This document shows, piece by piece, positions 10,625 through 21,291 of a stretch of DNA of 64,000 nucleotides. The position numbers and the translations under genes are program-made. The stretch spans positions 11,004,018-11,068,017 of the forward strand of contig NW_024609836.1 in NCBI RefSeq assembly GCF_016920785.2. The letters are read 5' to 3'. A model generated the notes under the pieces. It was not told the DNA's origin. It worked only from the letters and a program-made list of their open reading frames with translations, and made no database searches. Each line of letters begins with the position of its first letter. The first letter of the stretch is position 1. Source of the DNA: Ixodes scapularis. Its lineage: Eukaryota > Arthropoda > Arachnida > Ixodida > Ixodidae.

Positions 10625-11432
10625 GCAGTGTTGACTGTAACGCGTTACAAGTAATCGCGTTACCGCTAACGCGTTACATTTTTCAGTAACGTTGTAACGT
10701 AGTCGTTACATGTTCAACAAAACGTAACCGGTAACGTACTTACGTTACTTGTTTCAAGTAACGTAAGAATGGAAAGAATGTGTAACGAGTAAAGCAACTA
10801 CGTCAGCCATTACATATTCTTCTCAACATCTAAAAAAAAGTACACTTAATTTTTTTTCTTGTTTCTATACTTCGGTTCACTTTAAGTCCAGACGCAGCCA
10901 ACGGTATACGAACTGAGGGTCTCAATAATACAGCGTCAAAAGGGCACCATCGTATTGTTGTCAAGTTTCTGTACGCGTTCTCTCAATGCTGAACCAATCA
11001 TACGCATAAAAATGGCCCCGTGAACTGCGCTTTTGGAGCTGCTTGATCGGTCCGATTAGCTCGTGCCGTCGCGACTGCGTATCGGCGCCAAGTCATTTAT
11101 TATTGCACTCAATCCAGCTGCCTTCCAAACTTTGCCTGTCTTTTTCCCAGGCAAAAAGTCCCACTTTAGAAAACCCAACGCTCACGCCGTTTTTGCCAAA
11201 ATCAAAAACCGCTGTCACAAAAAAAAACAAAAAAAAAACGAAAACGCGCTGTTACCGTCAATTTATAAACAAAACGGAACGCAAAAATAACGTGCGTTAC
11301 TTTATATCGGTAACGTTAACGGTAACGCGTTCCTTTTATTTTGAGGTAAAGTAGGTCGGTAACGTGTTCCTTTATTCTGCATGTAACGAGTAACGTATTT
11401 CGGTACCTTTTTCGGTAACGCCTACAACACTC
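10625..11432. mobile_element. GTAACGCGTTAC-rich MITE, hAT-like ends
   Basis: The left end begins CAGTGTTG and the right end finishes CAACACTC. Both subterminal regions are packed with GTAACG/CGTTAC motifs, left at 10637-10780 and right at 11280-11420. Repeated CGTTAC-type subterminal motifs with CAGTGTTG ends are typical of hAT MITEs. I could not find an 8-bp target duplication, so the class is an inference. No transposase frame is present. Confidence 0.6.
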
Positions 11433-11807
11433 TTTCCTAGCCGAAGTCGAGCGCTGACGCTGTTCTCGTGTCCACTCCACGAGCCGCGCTCGACTCTCAT
11501 CAGGCGTGTGGTTTCGATTCCACAATTCAAGCTTTGCGAAGGCCAGGCTGTAAGGAATAGTCTCCTTTTATCCTCGCAATTTCACCGCGACCAAGGACCT
11601 TCTGAATCAGTGGCGGTCCATGCGAGTATACTTTGGCCAGAATAGGACCAGCACGCCTCTAAAAAGTCATGAACATTCCAACCCGACATTGTTTCATGAC
11701 CCTTTGAAGACCATTCGTCGATACCTGACCCATTCAGCCAAAGCCCTGAAAATATGGCATGGGATCCAGGCAGTGGAAATCCTTCGGTGCCTATACTCCA
11801 TGTCCCA
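11433..11807. other. Fragment with one TTAA-family inverted end
   Basis: An inverted TTAA-family terminus lies at about 11667-11712: in reverse complement it reads AAAGGGTCATGAAAC followed by GTCGGGTTGG, close to the end at 11808. It looks like a remnant arm of a related element. A GGTTTCGATTCC string near 11510 is tRNA B-box-like, but no A box was found. Confidence 0.4.
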
Positions 11808-12345
11808 TTAAAGGGCCATGAAACGAAATTTGGGTTGGGATGAATGATTTTAAATTGGGACTTTACTAATCGCATATCGTTTAGTTGGCCAAAAGAAAGA
11901 GGCTAGAAAGTCAAAAGCCAGCTTTTCGGTGCGAACATTTAAAAATGTAGCGGACTATTTTGTACCTTGTTGCCTTCGAAAGCTCTCCGCCTTTTCACTA
12001 TGATACATCCGGGGTTCCAAAAGCGCGTCACCGGCGCCAAACTGACGTCAGCAGAGTCCAGCTCACGCATGGGACACGAGAACTGCGTCACTCGGACGTA
12101 TGCGCTCGTCAACAATCAATCCGTGGACGAATATCCGGATACGCGTTCGTGGCCAATGAGTGCCCTGGCGGAACTTATTGTCACTGGGGAATGACAAGTT
12201 CTATGGTGTGCATAAAAAGCACGGTGGAAGCTAGGAGTCATCGCACCGGTGCCCAAGGAATGTCACGACCAAGTGATTTCACAATTCGCATTTGAGTTGA
12301 GGATTAAAGCTAAGGAGGAAGAAGTAGGAAAATCGTTTCATGACC
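11808..12345. mobile_element. TTAA-type MITE, right TTAA lost, abutting the gypsy relic
   Basis: Left end is TTAA then AGGGCCATGAAACGAAATT; right end in reverse complement reads CGGTCATGAAACGATTTTCC at 12345-12326. The right end lacks its TTAA and runs into about 45 unassigned bases before the gypsy integrase remnant. Ends are of the same family as 11667-11712 and 52603-54394. Confidence 0.55.
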
Positions 12346-12391
12346 GTGAGCGTAGCAGAAGCTACAAGAGCGAGCTCCGGGCTCCCTCTGC

Positions 12392-12606
12392 CATGGTCTG
12401 TCGGGAAATTCAGTCGGAAGCAGAGGAATGTTCCTGTTCTTCGACTTTTCAATGCAGGGATGGCATGTTTTTAATGTGTTTTCCACATCTCTTTGTAGAC
12501 CTGGCCACCATACAGAGCCTGCCGCTCTGGCTTGAGTCTTCACAATGCCGAAGTGACCTTCATGCAGAAGTCTCAGGAGTTCGGGTCGGCACTTGACTGG
12601 GATCAC
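12392..12606 (-). pseudogene. Gypsy integrase N-terminal zinc-binding fragment, truncated
   Basis: Reading from 12606 in a frame shifted from the RNase H block gives LLRLLHEGHFGIVKTQ, WWPGLQRDVENTL and CHPCIEKSK, the His-His-Cys-Cys zinc-binding unit of retroelement integrases, followed by PLLPTEFPDRPWQ. Similarity stops there (about 12392). The DDE catalytic core and chromatin-targeting region are absent. Truncation is by sequence replacement, not a single stop. Confidence 0.85.
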
Positions 12607-13325
12607 TACCCTTGAGGCGTAGAGAAGTATAGATCCTCCTCAACAGTGAATTGATGCCGATATTGATAGTAGGGCTTCACGTCGTTGTCAAGGTCTCGCC
12701 GGCAGGGCCAAGTTCGTTGAGAGTATTTCCTCAATGCTTGGCAGACTAGGTCTGTTTTTTGGTGGTCAATAATCCACCGAAGACATGTGTCTTTGAATGA
12801 CAATGTGGACCTGATGTGTTGGACAAAAGCGCCAGCGTCTTTCTCTAGGTCTAGAGGGAAAGTGTTTTTGAGAGGTGCCCTTGATAGCGTGTCTGCGGCG
12901 AGAAGTTCTTTTCCTGGTACGTATGTGATGTTGTAGTTGTACCTCATCATACGCATGCGCAAACGCTGCAGTCTCGGAGTGAGGTCGTCTAGAGCCTTGC
13001 TTGAGAAAAGCGACACCAGAGGCTTGTGGTCAGTCTCGAGGTTGAAGAACTTGCCGACTAGGTAATCGCTGAACTTCTCACAAGCCCAGACGAGCGCTAG
13101 ACCCTTTTTTTTTAATTTGAGCGTATACCTTTTTTCGGTGTCGCTCAGCAGCCTGGAAGCGTACGCGATGACTTTATATTTGTTTGCCTCTTGCTTTTGT
13201 CTCAATACGGCGCCGACTCCGTAAAAAGACGCATCGGCCGTCACTACAGTCTTTTTTCTAGGGTCGTAGACTCCAAGGACTGGATGTGACGATAAAATCG
13301 CCTTCCACTTGTCAAACGCGTCTTG
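12606..13325 (-). pseudogene. Gypsy pol: RNase H segment, active-site region altered
   Basis: The frame continues directly from the stop at 13326. TADASFYGVGAVLRQKQ holds the first RNase H aspartate. YASRLLSDTEKRY, WACEKFSDYL, ETDHKPLV and YVPGKELLAADTLSRAP follow, with the last Asp in ADTLSR. Between KRY and ALVW the sequence reads LKLKKKG over an A-run at about 13108-13117. The glutamate normally found there is missing, and the local frame appears to have slipped and returned. The segment ends at a TAG (12606-12608) next to a one-base frame change into the integrase block. Inactive by all three signs. Confidence 0.85.
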
Positions 13326-14567
13326 TTAAGCGGATCCCCAAACAAACTCTTGCTTAGTGCTAAGCATAGAGCTTAGTGGTTGAAGGACGGTTGCTAGGTT
13401 CGGAACAAATCTAGCCAGGTACGTTGTCATTCCCAGCACCCTCTGCAGCTCTGGCTTAGAGGTAGGCGGGTCCATGGCCTTGACGGGTTCAACCTTGGAA
13501 CCGTCTGGACGGATGCCATGCTCGTTCATTTTGTGGCCCAGGAATGTTAATTCTTGGACGTTGAAGGAGAATTTGTCCTCGTTGAGCGTCAGACCTGAGT
13601 TGCAGAGTCGCTGCAAAACGGTGCGGAGTCTTGTGTTATGCTCTGCGGGAGTGGAGGCCCAGATAAGAATGTCATCCATATGGCATACGACACCACTTGT
13701 TCCCTGCAGGATGCTCGATAGTTGTTTCTGGAAGTGCTCCGGAGCTAAAGAAATTCCGAAAGGGAGCCGGTTGAAACAAAACCGTCCAAACGACGAAATG
13801 AAAGTCGTGAGCTGCTTGCTGTCTCCGCTTAGTGGAATTCGCCAAAAACCGGAGTTTGCATCGAGTTTTGAGAAGTACTTTGCGTTCTGAAGGAGTCCTA
13901 AGGTGTGTTCGACGGACGGTATAGGGTGCCACTCTCTGAGTACGTAGCGATTGAGTTCTGTGAAATCAACGCATATTCTCACTGCACCGCTTGGCTGTGG
14001 AACAACTGCCATCGGCGCACACCAAGGAGTTGGCTCTTCGACGGGCGATATTACTCCCATTCTCTCCATTCTTTGAAGCTCTGCTTTCGTCTTTTCGTAG
14101 AGCGGGATCGGCACTCGCCGTGGAGAAGTTAGTGCGAACGGTTTGGCGCCGTCTTGGAGTTGCACGTGGTATACTTCAGGGAGCTTGCCGAGCCCTTTGA
14201 AGAGCGCAGGGAACTCTGTTCTTGCGTCGACGTTAGATTCGTCAAGAATATTGGAGCTTGGGCTGATCTCGTTGACCGCCGATACCAATTGCAAAGCTTG
14301 TATAGCAGGCTTTCCTAGTAATGGCGTACGGGGGTCTTCCAAGATGTAAACCTCTTGCACCGAAGTGCGGTTTCTGTACGTGATGTTGAGGCAAGCTGCC
14401 CCCTGTGTTGCCAAAAGGGTTCCGTCCGGTCCGTGAAGCTGGCGAGGTGGTGCTACCAGGCGCGGTCGTGGGGAGAGCTTCCGGAAGATGGAGGGCGAGA
14501 TGACTGTTTCGTCGGCGCCCGTGTCCAATTTAATCTTTACGGTTTCCCCTTGAAGCATCACCGTCAC
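13326..14567 (-). pseudogene. Gypsy pol: protease and reverse transcriptase segment
   Basis: A 413-codon open stretch. Residues about 13-19 carry the aspartic protease triad region LDTGADE. The reverse transcriptase follows, with CVDFTELNRY, FSKLDANSGFWRIPL, FNRLPFGISLAPEHFQ and the catalytic motif HMDDILIW, where Met precedes the two aspartates. The linker and connection region runs through FLGHKMNEHGIRPDG to VLGMTTYLARFVPNL. An in-frame TAA at 13326-13328 ends it, and the same frame resumes immediately with RNase H sequence, so the stop is a mutation rather than a domain end. The first Met is probably not the native start; the frame is open for a few codons upstream and a TAA precedes it near 14590. 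This is an old retroelement copy, not a host gene. Confidence 0.9.
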
Positions 14568-14700
14568 TTCCCACTTGTCAGCTTGTTAGGTTGGCGCAGA
14601 AAGAACGAGATGCTACCGCAGGCCAGAGTGCCACGTATAAGAATCTTTAATCTCGTCGTCTACTACCAGCAGGTAGGCGTGCTGCTCAGTAGGTGGCAGG

Positions 14701-16155
14701 TCATTTCATACCACAAAACTCAGTTTTAAGAGGTCGGGAGAGTGTGAACGGGCGTTGAGAATGGAACAGAGTATGGGCACGGACACGAGTTATGAATAAA
14801 AACAAAAATTAACATCGACCTTCATCTCTAAATTTTTTAACGCATGCATGGGAGTGCAACATCTAAGGAGAGATCGTTTCAGTTTGTCTAGAAGATGTTA
14901 ATCAGTCGCCTGGGAAGTGGCAAATAACCTATATTTTTTAACCATTTCCCAGCTAAATTTAGGGAGCAAACTGAATTTGTTTATTGGTCTTGATCGCTAA
15001 ATTCAGTGGAGAAACTGAAGTGAGCTTCAGGTCATGAGACCTCGATTTTTACGGTTAATTTGGCGGAGAAACTGAATTGGTGTTCAGGTCACGTGATGTC
15101 AATTTCCGTGCTAAATGTACCAGGGAAATGCACGGCCAGAAGGGCGGATTGACAAAATAGCCCAAACTTGACCATGCAGAAACAGACCAGGGAGCAGAGA
15201 ATGTCTGGAGTGCGAACTTACACCTTGCTGAACCACCTCGCAGAAAATTACCTCACATGACTTGAGTTGACGCGATGGTTGGGGTTAGCGCTGATATGCT
15301 TTCCTACGCTTTAAAATCGGTAACTTCTCTGTCCGGGTTATATAAAAACATGCCCAGCGTTTCGGTACCTATAGGATCAGCTGCACGTGTGGCATAGTTT
15401 TATACCTCGTTCAGAATTGCTCGGAACGTGCTTCACCGGGTATCCTCGTCACTGCAGAGAGCGTGGGGTCGTGTATTGAACTAAAGCAAAGAGCATTCCA
15501 AGGACTTGCACTGGTTTCGGTTTCATTCAAAGCCTATGGCCAGCCTCCTCTATCTCCACGTAACGTGACGACGCTGAGACAGATCCAACTCAGCAATTGA
15601 ACCCCAGTCCGAGACAATTTGTCCTTCGACGCATTGACTGAACACGAGGCCCAGCCGATCGATGACGTAGCACTCGTGTCCAATCAGCAGCTGCGCTCGA
15701 TCTCACCGTGACGACGTCGAAACGCTGGTGCGGGGGCTTTGGTTATTTTATGTGCTTTTGGTATGGCTCGCAATAAGTGCGGAGGGCCTATGGTACTGAA
15801 AGGCGGAGGTGCTTGGCTCCCAGTTTTCGAAACCAAGCTCGGTGATGGGTGCGTCTTCGTGTTGGGAGTCTCTGGTGTACGCATGTCTCTGGATCCCTGG
15901 CCGCCTTCGGGACAAGACTTAGTTCTGCGGTGCCTCGGGGTAAACGACTTGTCGTGGGAATGACTGTGTCTCGGGAAAGTGGTGGACGCACAGGGTGCAG
16001 AGCGCCGTACAGACAAATCTGCTGCTCGAGCTGATAATTCTTTCGGCTGCACATTTGAACTACCGTACTAGAACCTCATCTTGTAGCACCCCCGCCCCTC
16101 TCTCTCCTCTGCCACCAACCTTGCCGGGTAGAAATAGCCATGCCTTTCATGTTGG
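14701..16155. other. No gene seen; short diverged tandem repeat at 14956-15113
   Basis: Units of roughly 57-60 bases with the pattern GGAGAAACTGAA then TTCAGGTCA start near 15000 and 15060, with a weaker third unit near 14956. Frames at 15684-16054 are open on both strands but carry no domain. Confidence 0.45.
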
Positions 16156-16300
16156 AGGTTAAGAATTCAGGGATAACAATATACTCCCGCCTTTTCCCAC
16201 TTTAGCAGAACGAACGCTGTAGATGAGGTCGCCTCCTCCACAGCGTTCGCTCTGCTATAGTGAAGGGAGGTGGGAGGAACTTCCCCTGAACTCTTAACCT
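16156..16300. repeat. Foldback MITE, 145 bp
   Basis: Left arm AGGTTAAGAATTCAGGGA ... CACTTTAGCAGAACGAACGC; right arm GCGTTCGCTCTGCTATAGTG ... TCCCCTGAACTCTTAACCT. Centre near 16235. Mismatches and small loops are spread through the stem. Confidence 0.8.
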
Positions 16301-16709
16301 GTCACCGACCATACGTGTATACCGCGCTCACGGTGTAAATGTTCCGTCTGGTGATGTAGTGCATACTGTGGTAGCCAAGAAAAATGGCGCAACATGAGCA
16401 CATACAGGTGCTGTCTTTGGTTTTGGGCGTTTATTTTTGACACGACTCGACGTAATACGTTTACGCTTATTTCCCTCTCATAACATTAACATCTATCACT
16501 CTTTATTCCGAATAGTCGTACCTTCAGCACGTACAGTCGGCAAAAACATAACGCTAATTGGCAAGGCACGGCGTGCAAAAGCTGCCGAAAGTGCAACGGT
16601 ATGACTATAAGCGTTTTTGTTTTGTTGCTTGAGCCTTTCTGGTGGCAGATACCCAGAAATGTTGGGTGTTAGCGTCAACGTTGTTGAGTCATGGTATATT
16701 TTCATGCTT
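16301..16709. other. No gene seen
   Basis: 3' flank of the sulfotransferase pseudogene. I find no clear poly(A)/poly(T) tail that would prove retrotransposition. Confidence 0.4.
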
Positions 16710-17630
16710 CTACAACTCCATGACGTCGCTACCAGCTGTTTTGAAGGCTATCCAGGTTTTCATCCTCGCCACTTGATCTTCAGAAAAGTAGTTTTCCCAG
16801 TCCGCTACTGTGCCTTTCCGGACAAAGTCGCCCACCATTGGCTTATTTAAAGCATCCACGACGGATTCATCAAATTCCTCTGAGGAATTTCGTGCTTCCC
16901 TAGCTTTTGAATAGACTGTCACGTGGTCACCCTGGACGGTACTGCCAAACAAATTCTTCATAACTCTCGATGGTAGACCTCTCAATTATTGACCCGACAA
17001 GGTCAGGGTCACTTCGCAGCCATTCGCTGCACTGCGCTCCCAAGAAGTCAGCCATCCTCAGCACCCAGCCCTTAGCGTCCCTCTTGAGATCCTCGTAAGT
17101 CAAGAAGAAGACATTTGTGTCGGCTTTCGTACCACGGTAACAAACTGTCGAAATAGTCACCAAATTCAACTCTTCCATCCAGGGACATGTCGAAGAACTC
17201 GTCGAAGGTTCCCTGCTCAAAGAAGTGCGCAGGAAATGATTTAGTATGGTGATAATAAGAGACGCAGCAGTCGAAAGGGTTTCTTGCAATGTAGAAGTAC
17301 TTGGCGTGCTCAGAAAAGAGCGGTTTTTTGCACGGGAGATGCGTCTTTATCACACTTGGGTGGGACAATATTGACATGGTTTCGGTTCCAAAGAATTCTA
17401 CGAAGTGTGTTCTTGCCTCAAATTCATCGTAATTTTTGGGGTGGAACGCCGCCGCTGAAGATGTGGAAGAGTAAGCTTTGCATCCATGTGCTCCCACATT
17501 TAGGATAGCTCACAATGAAGACGTCTTCTTGGTGTGGCTTGTAGGCTAACGCTGAACGAATGTTTTGGTCTGTAAAGTGTGTGCTAAGGTAAAGGTCTCC
17601 CACTGTTCTGTAGACTTGTGGAGGCGCCAT
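16710..17630 (-). pseudogene. Cytosolic sulfotransferase pseudogene (SULT family), three frameshifts
   Basis: Cytosolic sulfotransferases move a sulfonate group from PAPS to hydroxyl or amine substrates. The start MAPPQVYRTVGDLYL at 17630 fits the family. Residues 42-51 read YPKCGSTWMQ, the 5'-phosphosulfate-binding loop. The second frame gives KTHLPCKK and YIARNPFDCCVSYYHHTK, the 3'-phosphate-binding region. The third gives FFLTYEDLKRDAKGW. The last gives RKGTVADWENYFS, the conserved C-terminal PAPS-binding segment. The frame changes near 17440 (in a CCCCAAAAA run), near 17130 and near 16950. Each is equivalent to one extra base, so the fourth segment is back in the first frame. Together the segments cover about 300 codons, near the usual family length, with no introns. 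It may be a decayed member of an intronless family or a retrocopy. Sequencing error in homopolymers could explain the first shift but is unlikely to explain all three. Confidence 0.88.
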
Positions 17631-17922
17631 GGCACGTTTAGATCCCGAGTAGGCTGGTTACAAAGCCTAAAAAATCCAAATAAACCGATATAATTAAAAA
17701 ATACTAAGTTCAAAGAAAGGAATTTAATAACATGCTAATCACGAGACAAAAATATAAATTCATAATGTGTCGTTCGCGTTGCTCGCAAACAACCGAGTTA
17801 GCGATGGTTATAAGTTGTGGCGTCATGTCCCCGATAGACGCCGCAAGCAGACCTCAAAGTGCGTCGTCTGATCGGAGCGTCTATTGGAAGATAGCAAGCA
17901 CTACAAGTTACAGCCCTCACTA
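17631..17922. other. 5' flank of sulfotransferase pseudogene, no feature seen
   Basis: AT-rich at 17690-17760, then mixed. No convincing promoter element. Confidence 0.4.
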
Positions 17923-18111
17923 ACCGCTCATTCACACTGGAAACGGATCCGCGTTCGCAAAGCGGTAGCGAACGCGGTTGTATAAAGATACACTACAATT
18001 ACACGCGCATTTGATCTCACCAAATGCGCGTGCAATCGTACTGGATCCTTATAGGACCACATTCGCAATCTCTTTGCGAACGCGGATCCGCTTCCAGTGT
18101 GAATGAGCGGT
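17923..18111. repeat. Foldback MITE, 189 bp, with ~40-bp near-perfect arms
   Basis: Left arm starts ACCGCTCATTCACACTGG; right arm ends CCAGTGTGAATGAGCGGT. The arms include GGATCCGCGTTCGCAAAG and its complement. A second inner stem pairs ACACGCGCATTTG with CAAATGCGCGTG. Few mismatches, so a fairly recent insertion. Confidence 0.88.
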
Positions 18112-19540
18112 AACTCGGTTACGGTGTTCTAGAGGACGTGTAGCGGAAAAAGCGGAGGCTGCTACCTATGACCCGCATGAAGATGGACGACGTTGAAATC
18201 CGCGAGGGTGAGACGTGGTGCTGCGGCCAAAATGTCTAACAGAATCACAGGCGAACACCGTTCACGAAGCCCAGGGGCGTGGCGAGAGGCGATTTGTTTT
18301 TCCGCACTAAAGAATTATCCTCTGCTGTCCTTCAAATGTGGCATACCGTGTACAATTCTCACAGCGTCAGCTGCACTGGGCTCGTTGTACTTGGCAAGTG
18401 TCGTGTTTCAGAAAACGAACGGAGCATGCGCGCGTGTATCACAGGTAGCTTTGGCGCCGTAAGAGGGCGAGTTCAGCAGTGATTGTACCGTTCTGTTAAT
18501 AAGAACGACAAATGAAGCAGTCCGTACACCTGGGTGGGAACTGCTGTCGTCGTCGTCTTTATTCCCTTTCCTGGTACATCGTTAATATTGATACAGTGAT
18601 ACCCTCGCCCTTTCGCCAATAATTGTCGCGATTGAGGCGCAGCGCGTTCGGTGAATAGCGATTGCAATAAAACATTTATGACGTGATTATGAGTCTTATA
18701 TAAACACGAGTCATGTGGCGGGGTGTCGGTCTTTAGTGGCTTTGTCTTTATATTTGAGTTTTTCTTTTGTTCCTAATTCTTGTGGGTAGGTTTTACTGCT
18801 AGATTGCACTTTCGACAGCGATAGCTGGGCTTTTCCCCACTCGAAATTATTTAGCTGTTGTAGTTGCAGGACGTCCATCGTCTACACCGCCAAATGCTTG
18901 AAAAAAATGAAATCCCCAAAGACCGCCGTGGTTTTCTCGAGATACATTCCCTGGTCCGCCTATTGCGTAGCAAGCGCGCTACAACAGAGCCACGCAAGCT
19001 AAAGCCCCTTCATGCTTCAAAAGTAGCGCGAAGCGCTTCGATGCACGAGGCACATGCAACGTGCAGCCCTTGAGAAGATCATGGCGGCACAGCGCGGAAC
19101 TGAGCTAGATTTCAGACGCCATGAAGTTTCCAGAAGTTGCGCGCGGAACGTGTCTCGAGCATTTCTACAACAATGAATGGCGCCACTTTTCCCAGGATAG
19201 AGGGGCTTTAACGCAAGTACGCAAGCTAGAGTTCCTGTATTGGCGACGCGTGAGCGATCGAAAGTGTCGCTGTGATCGGTCTTCCACGATAGGGCGAATG
19301 CTGACTATGACGTCAGCAAAGGATGTCTCATCGACGGAAATAAGAGAAATGCAAGACCTTCATTTTTGACGGTGTTGGCCGTGTTGCTTTGAGAGCGCTA
19401 TGATTTCAGGCTTCCACCATGCCCGTTAGAAACACCATCAAACTTGCTGTTCGCAAGGTAATGACGTCACGAGAGGTAACCGAACGAGAGCGCCACCGAA
19501 ACATCTCGCTGCTAATAGGCTTGCCACGGCTCCCCGTAGC
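18112..19540. other. No gene seen
   Basis: Mixed sequence; open frames of at most 89 codons, none with a domain. Confidence 0.45.
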
Positions 19541-19745
19541 GCCGTCTTTCCTGCATGGCATGCTGATCCAGCTCGTCACGTGACTGAATTCGGCGAATAG
19601 CGTCGCCGCGGGTTCGAGGCGCGCGGCATGCTTTAAAGCAGGGGAACGTTCGGCGGGGCGCGCGCAACGTCTACTTTCCTGCACGGCACTGCATCTGGTT
19701 CCCCACGTGATCGGATTTCGGCGAATAGCGGCGCGGCGGAGCGTA
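19541..19745. repeat. Diverged tandem repeat, ~126-bp spacing
   Basis: Two related units share TTTCCTGCA(T/C)GGCA, CACGTGA and TTCGGCGAATAGCG, at about 19547-19608 and 19674-19733. GC-rich with CpG retained. Confidence 0.65.
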
Positions 19746-19999
19746 GAAAACAGACGCGCGACTCTGGCTCCCGTAACTCTAACGCAAGCTGCTTCGACGC
19801 GTCGCTATAGTGCATGCATGTGTTGAGCCATAGCCTCCTCTATACTCACAAACCTGGCAGTTCGACGACGGCGCCATAAAGTGCCCGGTCGCATATCTGG
19901 AGCGTGAGGGTCTGGTAGCAAAGAGCATTTCTCGGGGAGCCTGTAGTCAGCGCACAGCTTTTGCAGCGGCGAGGACCCGAAGCACGGTTTTCACACCAT
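19746..19999. other. No feature seen
   Basis: GC-rich linker between a tandem repeat and a GC-rich hairpin. Confidence 0.4.
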
Positions 20000-20045
20000 A
20001 ACCTCCGAAATCCCGAAGCGCGCGCGCTTCGGGATCTCGGAGGTT
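20000..20045. repeat. GC-rich perfect-stem palindrome, 46 bp
   Basis: Arms AACCTCCGAAATCCCGAAGC... and ...GCTTCGGGATCTCGGAGGTT pair over 22 of 23 positions with no loop and a CGCGCG centre. Confidence 0.9.
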
Positions 20046-20970
20046 CAAACCCGACGAGAAAAGAAGCGGTAGCGGAAAGAACGCGAGGAGCAAGAGCGGA
20101 CGTTCCATCGCTCGGGTCAAGTGTGTTTGGGCGTTTCGCCGCAGCGGGGAACCCGTCACACGCCTCTCCTCTCATCCGTTGTCTGCCGCTCTCTTTTCAC
20201 TTTCGGCGGCCGCGTCTCGTGGCTCTCTGCTAGGCTTCGTCAGTACAGAGAGCTGCACGTCTTGGGCATAGCTCGCTCGATGGCTGCAGTTGCGATGACG
20301 TCGCAGCACACAACCTGAGTCTCACGCCGCGTCCTATAGGGGGCCTCTGTGTGTGTGTAAAATAAACGTGTGTCGCTCTTCGAGCGTACATTGGTGTTGG
20401 TTTCTCCGCGAAATGTGCGAGACACATATGGGTGTGGCACGATAATGCATCGCATGGTACCGCGCTAGCTGCACTGTGGATTCACACAGGACAGTGCAAT
20501 TGGTTTATTTACAGAAATATCCTGCAGTGCCGAAGTATTAGATAGTTTAGAAAAGGAAAACAGAATTAAGGCTCCAGTATTTAATTTTTTTTGTTAATGT
20601 CATTGATGAATGAAATGCTTCGTCTTTTGTGATTGTGCCGCCAATGGGGAAACGTATTTCCATCTCTTTTGGCTTCCTGGAAGAATGCGACGGTTCTGCA
20701 GCTTCAAACAAGTCAATCATAAAGAGCAATATATTTAATTATTAATAAAATGGACAGGCTGTAAAAAGCACCCAACCTAGGTTCTTGAAACAACAGAAAT
20801 AAAATCCAAGAGTCACCTTCCCTTATGAACGGTCTCGTTTCGGTATACATAATAAAAAGCTCAGGCAACATGTTCCCTCAGGAAGTGTGGGGAAAAATAT
20901 TTCTTATAATCTGCACGAAGAAATTGTTTTCTTTTAACTTGATTTTATAATATCAGGGCAGTCTGGAATA
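20046..20970. other. No gene seen
   Basis: A GC-rich part to 20330 is followed by a short (GT)n at 20350 and AT-rich DNA. Short frames only. Confidence 0.45.
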
Positions 20971-21289
20971 CAGCATTTACTCGAGTAATAGCCGCACTGT
21001 TTATGAAGAAAACCTTAGTGCTCGCTTTTCCGCGGAGCATGCGGCTTGCCAATCACCGTGATCGGCAGCACGATTCCTGCGGTTTACAGGACAGAGATAA
21101 CGTTTTCGCGCAAAGGTGCTATCTATGAATATTGCATTTGTATGTAAATTCGTGTTCTCGATCTAGTTATTCGCTATGTTATTTTTGCGCGATGCGATGA
21201 TTGACTGTATATGTGCTCTGCGGTAAGGCAGACGCAAGGGTCTTTCTTGTTCATAAATGGTGCGGCAATTACTCGAGTAAATACGGTGG
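20971..21289. mobile_element. MITE with TTTACTCGAGTAAT inverted ends, TA-flanked
   Basis: The left end reads CAGCATTTACTCGAGTAATA; the right end in reverse complement reads CCACCGTATTTACTCGAGTA, then ATTGCCGCAC. Apart from a two-base difference near the tips these are about 27-bp inverted repeats, each itself partly palindromic (TTACTCGAGTAA). TA lies directly outside both ends (20969-20970 and 21290-21291), which fits a Tc1/mariner-type mechanism. Confidence 0.75.
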
Positions 21290-21291
21290 TA

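Larger units (their letters stand above)
12392..14700 (-). mobile_element. Ty3/gypsy LTR retrotransposon relic, internal pol region only
   Basis: Minus-strand remnants run in the order protease, reverse transcriptase, RNase H and integrase zinc-binding domain, which is the Ty3/gypsy order. No LTRs, no gag with a zinc knuckle and no integrase catalytic core are visible. The integrase reading breaks off at about 12392, where unrelated sequence and a TTAA MITE begin. The 5' side decays into stops above 14590. At least one in-frame stop and several frameshifts show it cannot encode a polyprotein. The three domain blocks are listed separately. Confidence 0.9.

Noticed and set aside
11500..11530. 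tRNA or SINE head at GGTTTCGATTCC
   Set aside because: Only a B-box-like string; no A box at the right distance.
12392..14700. Intact gypsy element
   Set aside because: No LTRs, an in-frame stop, frameshifts and missing integrase core.
15684..16054. 122-codon minus frame and companions
   Set aside because: Three frames are open in the same DNA, none with a domain.
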